From Planctomycetia bacterium (GTDB taxonomy: Bacteria > Planctomycetota > UBA11346), in assembly GCA_005801395.1 (NCBI GenBank), contig SYDV01000485.1, positions 1 to 8,430 on the forward strand: 8,430 bases of DNA, given 5' to 3'. The notes beneath the pieces were generated by a model. That model had not been told where the DNA came from, ran no database searches, and was given only the letters and a program-made list of their open reading frames with translations. Each line of letters starts with the position of its first letter. Within the stretch, counting starts at the first letter, position 1. The translations under genes were made by a program, and so were the position numbers. Below are positions 6,559 to 8,430 of the stretch, piece after piece.

Positions 6559-7904
6559 CTGGCGACATAATGGATGACAATTCGGTTGAGGCAGAAGCCG
6601 CTGGCGAGACTAAAACCACGGTTGGTAATTATTTTGTTAGTAATTATCCGCCATTTTCTTTCTGGGAAACCGAACGGGTATCGGAGGCCGCTGCGGCATT
6701 TGATCGCGCACCTCGCCCTGGGACCGATTTAGGTCTGTATTTGCACATCCCTTTTTGTCGCAAGCGTTGCCATTTTTGTTATTTCCGCGTCTATACCGAC
6801 AAGAAAAATGATGAAATCCAAGCCTATTTAGATGCCGCGCTTAAAGAACTAGCGACACATGCAAAGAAACCGGCCATCGCTGGGCGTAACGCCAACTTCG
6901 TTTATTTTGGCGGTGGTACGCCATCGTTTTTGTCCAGTGAACAATTAATATCGCTGACCGATGGCATGAAATTTTTGGTGCCCTGGGAGGGCGTCGAAGA
7001 AGTTACTTTTGAATGTGAGCCTGGTACGTTGACTGATCGAAAAATTCAGACCATTCGTGATATTGGCGTCACTCGCCTCAGTTTAGGCGTTGAAAATTTT
7101 GATGATCACATTCTTCAGTCAAATGGTCGAGCCCATGAATCGAAACAGGTTTTCCGTGCGTATGAACGCGCGCGTGCAGCGGGTTTCCCGCAGATCAATA
7201 TTGATTTGATTGCCGGCATGATGAACGAAACGGAAGAGAATTGGAAAGCCTGCATCGCCAAGACCATCGAATTAGCGCCTGATAGCGTCACCATTTACCA
7301 AATGGAAATTCCGTACAACACCACCATCTACAAAGAAATGAAAGCCGAAGGTAAAATAACCGCACCGGTGGCTGACTGGAAAACTAAGCGTCGATGGGTG
7401 ACGTACGGTTTTTCGGAACTAGAAAAAGCAGGTTATACGGTAAAAAGTGCTTATACGGCGGTCAAAGACCCTAAGAAGACGAAATTTATTTACCGCGATA
7501 AATTATGGGCTGGAGCCGATTTATTGGCGTTGGGGGTATCATCATTCGGTCATATGAACGGAACACATTATCAGAATGAACATGATTTTGCTCCGTACTT
7601 GGCCGCGCTCACGGCAGATAGACAGCCGCTCTATCGTGCGTTGACGCCGAATGACGACGAACGTTTGATTCGTGAATTTATCTTACAGCTCAAATTAGGT
7701 AAAGTAGACGCGTCTTATTTTACGAAAAAATTCGGTGTCGATCCATTAGTTCGTTTCAAGCCACAATTAGATGACCTGATTAAGGACGGTTACTTACGCA
7801 TCGACGGCAGGATGTTAACCTTCACTCGTGATGCGTTATTACAAATTGATCGTTTGCTCCATGCTTTCTTCTTGCCGAAACACGCCAACGCGAGGTACGC
7901 ATGA
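6555..7904 (+). CDS. HemW/HemN-like radical SAM enzyme with N-terminal extension
   Basis: A 449-residue radical SAM enzyme. YLHIPFCRKRCHFC (62-75) holds the C-x3-C-x2-C motif for the 4Fe-4S cluster (C68, C72, C75). GGGTPS (119-124) is the SAM-contact glycine motif, and SLGVENFDDHIL...GRAH (176-194) and INIDLIAGM (214-222) match the HemN/HemW barrel. The C-terminal third (RDKLWAGADLLALGVSSFGH at 314-333, then a domain ending near 440) resembles the HemW C-terminal region. The fourth Cys of classical HemN (C-x-C) is Phe here, as is common outside true HemN. About 60 residues, including NYFVSNYPPFSFW (25-37), precede the barrel, whereas HemW normally starts close to the motif. Together with its place in a dehydrogenase operon, this suggests a specialised enzyme, not a coproporphyrinogen oxidase or heme chaperone; annotation pipelines are likely to mislabel it. 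The start overlaps the propeller stop and the end overlaps the next start. The reaction is unknown. Confidence 0.88.
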   Translation: MTGDIMDDNSVEAEAAGETKTTVGNYFVSNYPPFSFWETERVSEAAAAFDRAPRPGTDLGLYLHIPFCRKRCHFCYFRVYTDKKNDEIQAYLDAALKELATHAKKPAIAGRNANFVYFGGGTPSFLSSEQLISLTDGMKFLVPWEGVEEVTFECEPGTLTDRKIQTIRDIGVTRLSLGVENFDDHILQSNGRAHESKQVFRAYERARAAGFPQINIDLIAGMMNETEENWKACIAKTIELAPDSVTIYQMEIPYNTTIYKEMKAEGKITAPVADWKTKRRWVTYGFSELEKAGYTVKSAYTAVKDPKKTKFIYRDKLWAGADLLALGVSSFGHMNGTHYQNEHDFAPYLAALTADRQPLYRALTPNDDERLIREFILQLKLGKVDASYFTKKFGVDPLVRFKPQLDDLIKDGYLRIDGRMLTFTRDALLQIDRLLHAFFLPKHANARYA

Positions 7905-8430
7905 CCACCATTCATAGCGCACACTTTGTTCCGTTGACTGCTTTTTACGATGAAGCAACGATGGAGATGCCTCAGCCATGGGTCATTGATGGTGATACGA
8001 TGCCGGATCCTTACCGTTCGTTATTAGTTAACCATGGTGATATGACTCCGACATTAGAAAAATTCCATAAGGCGAAGCTGCATTTGAAAGTACTTGGTCG
8101 TAGTCAGGTAGGACATGCTTACCGTCGACAAGTGTTGCTGCTCGATCCGAATGATCGTCCGGTCGAATTTGGTGCGATTCGCATTCATTTAGATGTCTTA
8201 TTGCCGGAAGTGCAGCGCCAAGTATTGGCTGGCCATCGCCCATTAGGCGGTATTTTAATCGACAATAAGGTAAAGCATTCCAGCAATCCAAGTGTTTATT
8301 TTGCACTGACCGGCGATGATTTAATCAATAATGCATTGGGCGTTACCCATCCCTGTACCTTGTATGGACGATGCAATCGATTGACCGCAGATAACGGCCA
8401 AGTGATTGCGGAAGTTGTCGAAGTCTTGCC
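7901..8430 (+). CDS. Chorismate-lyase-like protein (UbiC/DUF98 fold), 3' end outside window
   Basis: The frame is open from the ATG, which overlaps the radical SAM stop (ATGA) and has GAGG at 7892-7895, to the window end, giving 176 complete codons and no stop. Visible landmarks are PYRSLLVNHGDMTPTLEKFH (37-56), YRRQVLLLD (74-82), PVEFGAIRIHL (87-97), HRPLGGILI (112-120), a Y-G-R-C-N-R-L segment (155-161) and AEVVEVLP at the very end. The order R-x-V-x-L, P-L-G-x-x-L, G-R-x-x-R-L, then E near x-L-P matches chorismate pyruvate-lyase, in which an Arg and a Glu near these motifs are catalytic; R76 and E171 or E174 are the candidates here. Known members split chorismate to 4-hydroxybenzoate and pyruvate; others are unassigned. 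At least 177 residues fits the family (about 165-200), so little is missing. It may supply the aromatic acid handled by the upstream enzymes (inference), or bind a related acid. Confidence 0.75.
   Translation, partial: MTTIHSAHFVPLTAFYDEATMEMPQPWVIDGDTMPDPYRSLLVNHGDMTPTLEKFHKAKLHLKVLGRSQVGHAYRRQVLLLDPNDRPVEFGAIRIHLDVLLPEVQRQVLAGHRPLGGILIDNKVKHSSNPSVYFALTGDDLINNALGVTHPCTLYGRCNRLTADNGQVIAEVVEVL

Noticed and set aside
6555..7904. Oxygen-independent coproporphyrinogen III oxidase (HemN)
   Set aside because: The fourth Cys of the HemN motif is Phe, there is a long N-terminal extension, and no heme genes are nearby.
8028..8306. Minus-strand open frame of 92 codons near the window end
   Set aside because: It is antisense to the chorismate-lyase-like gene, whose motifs are clear on the plus strand.
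1..8430. CRISPR array, tRNA or rRNA genes, insertion sequence
   Set aside because: Nearly all bases are taken by motif-supported coding genes; the only repeats are the three short inverted repeats listed, and no transposase or RNA-gene pattern was seen.

Overview
The window is one tightly packed block of seven genes, all on the plus strand. The first and last genes run off the window edges. The organism cannot be named with confidence. Base composition is roughly balanced. Exported beta-propeller proteins opening with a D-W-P-x-F-R-G motif and short palindromic or heptameric repeats between genes remind me of Verrucomicrobiota, Planctomycetota or related lineages, but this is a weak inference from memory.

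Layout: (1) positions 1-1572, a sodium:solute symporter (SSS family) lacking its N-terminus; (2) 1569-2669, a short AMP-forming acid-activating enzyme resembling LuxE or PaaK; (3) a 98-base gap filled by a heptamer-based inverted repeat; (4) 2768-4183, an aldehyde dehydrogenase-superfamily protein most like a LuxC-type acyl reductase; (5) 4187-5377, an iron-containing (group III) alcohol dehydrogenase; (6) 5374-6558, an exported PQQ-like (BamB-like) beta-propeller whose first codons are made of two perfect hairpins; (7) 6555-7904, a HemW/HemN-like radical SAM enzyme with an N-terminal extension; (8) 7901 to the window end, a chorismate-lyase-like (UbiC/DUF98 fold) protein cut by the window edge.

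Four of the six gene junctions are ATGA stop/start overlaps and a fifth is a 3-base gap, so at least genes 4-8 are almost certainly one translationally coupled operon. The symporter/ligase pair probably belongs to it too, separated only by the repeat-bearing gap.

Read together, the enzymes suggest a pathway. A chorismate-lyase-like protein could release a hydroxybenzoate-type acid. A stand-alone adenylating enzyme plus an ALDH-type reductase could reduce an acid to an aldehyde, and the Fe-ADH could reduce the aldehyde to an alcohol (or the reverse). A radical SAM enzyme would carry out a further difficult step. The symporter and exported propeller suggest that substrate or product crosses the membrane. 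The family assignments rest on visible motifs; the pathway is inference. I do not recognise this combination as a named system, and it is the best candidate for something undescribed in this window.
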